A DNA stretch of 7,899 nucleotides from an uncultured Clostridia bacterium (GTDB taxonomy: Bacteria > Bacillota > Clostridia > Oscillospirales > Ruminococcaceae), in NCBI GenBank assembly GCA_945867255.1, contig CAMBHV010000050.1:1-7899 (forward strand). The letters run 5' to 3'. The position numbers and the translations under genes were made by a program. Every line of letters starts with the position of its first letter. The first letter of the stretch is position 1. Under the pieces are notes generated by a model. The model saw nothing but the letters and a program-made list of their open reading frames with translations. It was not told where the DNA came from and searched no databases. Positions 6,021-7,899 of the stretch are shown here, piece after piece.

Positions 6021-6884
6021 GCTTCTCTCTTCGTTGCCCTGCTTCCCATCGTCTTTTGGGTGTTGAAAGCCAAAAAATAAAACTGCTATCACGCATCGGG
6101 TGAATCCAGGCAACATTTTCGTTTTGTGGCTTTCCTTCTCAATCAAACGCCATGCGTCAAAAGCAACATGAAAGCAACTTCCACCTTTGAGCAAACGTAT
6201 GCCCGAATTTGGGAATCTACATTTCTTTTCTAGATGGTTTGAACGCATTAAGTGTGTTTTCTCAAAATGGCGCCTGTAAAAAATGCAAATAAAAAGGGAC
6301 AACCCGTGAAATTAACAATAGAATCCGTTCCATCTGGCACAATTGCTCTTGCTGGGATTTTACTATCATCTTGGGTATCCGTCTGGCAAGGCGTCGCTCC
6401 AAGTGTTGAATTACAGCAAATAAATTTTAAACAGCGCAAACTTACCGATCAAAAAGACATTCTGCCTTTTTGTTCCCCACCCCACAGATTCGGTTGCGCG
6501 TGCAATTCGCACCCGGAATTTTTTCATGCTTGGATGCAGCATCTGCACAGAAAGCATTCTATAGATCCCCCCCTCTTTAAAAAAGGGCTGAATGCATATC
6601 CTTCTTTTTTAAGGCACCTATACACATTTTGCAACACCGCCTTTTCCCTATCAAAAGAACGCTCCAGCGTCCGTTTCGATGCGGCCGCGGCAGAATAAAT
6701 AAGTGTTGTCCTTGTGAAACATCTTTTCAAGCAGGCAGCACAACTTGAATGGAAGTTCAGTTCCCAATTCGTTCACTAAGCAATTTCCCCATTCATCAGC
6801 ATTTTCGGCAGCCGGGCACAGGCCCGCTTTCCGAACGGCCTTACCTGTCGCGCTTTTCGTTTCACACAAATCCAAAAGCAGCAA
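6021..6884. other. Long stretch without a firm gene
   Basis: About 860 bases without a convincing coding sequence. Two frames deserve mention. On the plus strand 6252-6698 (148 codons) has a protein-like first half including LTIESVPSGTIALAGILLSS; the best start would be GTG at 6306 behind a weak AAGGGA. Its second half, rich in His, Cys, Phe and Pro, looks noncoding. On the minus strand 6651-6917 (88 codons, GTG start) contains ENADEWGNCLVNELGTELPF and KDNTYLFCRGRIE, but has no good ribosome binding site, and its 5' end overlaps the permease promoter. The two frames overlap at 6651-6698, so that segment cannot easily encode both. I recognise neither. Decayed genes or intergenic elements are plausible. 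Confidence 0.4.
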
Positions 6885-6913
6885 TTGCATCCGCGCATAA
6901 AGCGTGATAAAAT
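6885..6913 (+). promoter_or_regulatory. Predicted promoter of the permease gene
   Basis: TTGCAT (6885-6890), a 17-base spacer and TAAAAT (6908-6913). TG at 6905-6906 makes an extended -10. The start site would be near 6920, giving a 96-base structured leader. Confidence 0.6.
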
Positions 6914-6919
6914 GCACAT

Positions 6920-7015
6920 TGGTATACAGTTCCGGCGCGCAATGCGCAACGGAACACGTTTACGCCCGCGGGCCGCCAGGCTGCGGGCGTTACAGTTGAA
7001 ATGAGGCCTTGAACT
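6920..7015 (+). promoter_or_regulatory. Structured 5' leader, possible translational riboswitch
   Basis: The predicted leader folds into two hairpins. Hairpin 1 (6929-6955) has outer stem GTTCCG/CGGAAC enclosing GCGC/GCGC. Hairpin 2 (6962-6990) has a perfect 8-bp stem ACGCCCGC/GCGGGCGT enclosing GGGCCGCCAGGCT. The loop bases GGGCC (6970-6974) can pair with GGCCT (7005-7009), which includes the GG of the Shine-Dalgarno GAGG (7003-7006). That would form a pseudoknot hiding the ribosome binding site. ACAGTT flanks the structure as a direct repeat (6926-6931 and 6992-6997). There is no U-tract, so it is not a terminator. Known cation-sensing motifs such as nhaA-I or DUF1646 are candidates because an ion permease follows, but I cannot match a consensus by eye. 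Confidence 0.45.
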
Positions 7016-7899
7016 ATGACGTTGACCCTCGCAGCCCGGCGCTGCCTTTCCTTTGCAAAAAAAGAAGCCGTCCTTTGTATTGCCGTTATACTGGCACTTG
7101 TTTCCTGCCTGTTTGTTCCGCCTGACGCAGATTATGCCACATATATCGACTGGGATACATTAGCACTTCTGTTTGCCTTGATGGCCGTAATGAAAGAGTT
7201 TCAAAAGGCCGGCGTTTTCGTATATCTCGGTAATTTACTGCTGAAACGGGTGCACACTACTCGCAGCATGCTGTTTGCATTGGTTTTTTTGCCTTTCTTC
7301 TTTAGCATGGTAGTCACCAACGATGTTGCGCTTCTTACGTTTGTGCCATTTTGCATCATTGTGTTGCAGATGGCCGGGTGCCTGCAGTTGCTTGTGCCAA
7401 CAGTAGTAATGCAAACGCTGGCCGCCAACCTTGGCAGCATGCTAACGCCGATGGGGAACCCTCAAAATTTATACCTATATACGCAATCCGGCATGGGGTT
7501 TGGCGCGCTTTGTGGCCTAATGGCACCTTATGCAGCACTTTCCGCGGTTTGCCTCGCCGCACTGGTAATGCTGTGCAGGCCGGAAGCTGTGGCAGACGTA
7601 TACGTAGAAGTTTCTCTGGCAAGCCGCACTACGCTTGCATACTGCGCAGGCGGGTTTGTCCTTTGCTTACTCAGTATTTTTAATGTTCTTCCCCCTCTGG
7701 CTGTGGCAGCCATTGTAGCTTTGTTTCTTCTGATTACAGACAGGGCCGTTCTGCTTCAGGTGGATTATTCTCTGCTTGGCACTTTTGTGGCATTCTTTGT
7801 ATTCATCGGAAATGTGGGAAGGCTGGAAGTGTTTCGTAATTTTTTGGCCGGTATCCTGGTCGGGCATGAGGTACCGGTGTGTGTGCTGGCCAGCCAGAT
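7016..7899 (+). CDS. ArsB/NhaD/citrate-type (SLC13-like) ion permease, 3' end missing
   Basis: The first 294 codons of an integral membrane transporter that runs off the right edge. The sequence is strongly hydrophobic, with membrane segments around residues 17-35, 47-60, 85-119 (with a short break), 122-142, 160-187, 205-225, 227-241 and 250-267. Two family motifs of the ion-transporter superfamily stand out. VVTNDVALLTFVPF (99-112) carries N102/D103. LTPMGNPQNLYLY (143-155) carries NPQN at 148-151; such motifs form the substrate/ion site in ArsB, NhaD and DASS-type carriers. The ATG at 7016 follows GAGG (7003-7006) by 9 bases; an ATG at 7001 meets a stop after three codons. Substrate cannot be decided: a dicarboxylate or citrate, arsenite, or Na+/H+ exchange are all possible. 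The structured leader suggests control by a small ligand. Confidence 0.88.
   Translation, partial: MTLTLAARRCLSFAKKEAVLCIAVILALVSCLFVPPDADYATYIDWDTLALLFALMAVMKEFQKAGVFVYLGNLLLKRVHTTRSMLFALVFLPFFFSMVVTNDVALLTFVPFCIIVLQMAGCLQLLVPTVVMQTLAANLGSMLTPMGNPQNLYLYTQSGMGFGALCGLMAPYAALSAVCLAALVMLCRPEAVADVYVEVSLASRTTLAYCAGGFVLCLLSIFNVLPPLAVAAIVALFLLITDRAVLLQVDYSLLGTFVAFFVFIGNVGRLEVFRNFLAGILVGHEVPVCVLASQ

Noticed and set aside
5988..6302. 104-codon minus-strand frame after tRNA-Tyr
   Set aside because: It reads through the tRNA-Tyr terminator hairpin, ends at the tRNA, and has no ribosome binding site or recognisable motif.
6962..6990. Hairpin before the permease as an intrinsic terminator
   Set aside because: The stem is GC-rich but is not followed by a U-run on either strand, and it sits between a promoter and a start codon.
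7351..7683. 110-codon plus-strand frame
   Set aside because: An alternate frame inside the permease gene, whose own frame is open from 7016 to the edge and carries clear transporter motifs.

Overview
The window looks like a chromosomal segment from a low-to-moderate GC Gram-positive gut-type bacterium, most likely class Clostridia and perhaps Oscillospiraceae/Ruminococcaceae. The basis is strong AGGAGG-type ribosome binding sites, consensus sigma-A promoters, short independent units separated by intrinsic terminators, tRNA genes with encoded CCA, and the kinds of genes present (a DUF362 ferredoxin-like protein and a Clostridia-style KDG kinase). The placement is an inference from gene style, not from a marker gene. 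I see no insertion sequence, CRISPR array, phage gene or rRNA.

Layout from left to right: (i) at the left edge, a minus-strand reading frame of doubtful status that leaves the window; (ii) a monocistronic minus-strand gene for a DUF362 protein with two 4Fe-4S motifs, with its own promoter and terminator; (iii) a plus-strand tRNA-Thr(TGT) with promoter and terminator; (iv) about 400 bases with no convincing gene; (v) a minus-strand two-gene operon encoding a KDPG/KHG aldolase fused to a C-terminal VOC (glyoxalase-like) domain, then 2-keto-3-deoxygluconate kinase; (vi) divergently, an IclR-family regulator on the plus strand; (vii) a plus-strand tRNA-Tyr(GTA) with promoter and terminator; (viii) roughly 0.9 kb with no firm gene; (ix) at the right edge, the first 294 codons of an ArsB/NhaD/citrate-type (SLC13-like) ion permease, preceded by a promoter and a highly structured leader.

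The central region reads as a self-contained regulon. KDG kinase phosphorylates 2-keto-3-deoxygluconate to KDPG, and the aldolase splits KDPG to pyruvate and glyceraldehyde 3-phosphate, so the pair finishes pectin/uronate breakdown. The operon promoter has perfect -35 and -10 boxes. A 19-bp perfect inverted repeat sits just downstream of the predicted start site, where a bound IclR-type repressor would block transcription. The divergent IclR gene is the obvious candidate repressor, with a KdgR-like role.

The most unusual items are the aldolase-VOC fusion and the permease leader, which has two hairpins and a possible pseudoknot onto the Shine-Dalgarno. The leader may be a translational riboswitch, possibly of a cation-sensing class. 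Neither can be settled without database or covariance searches.
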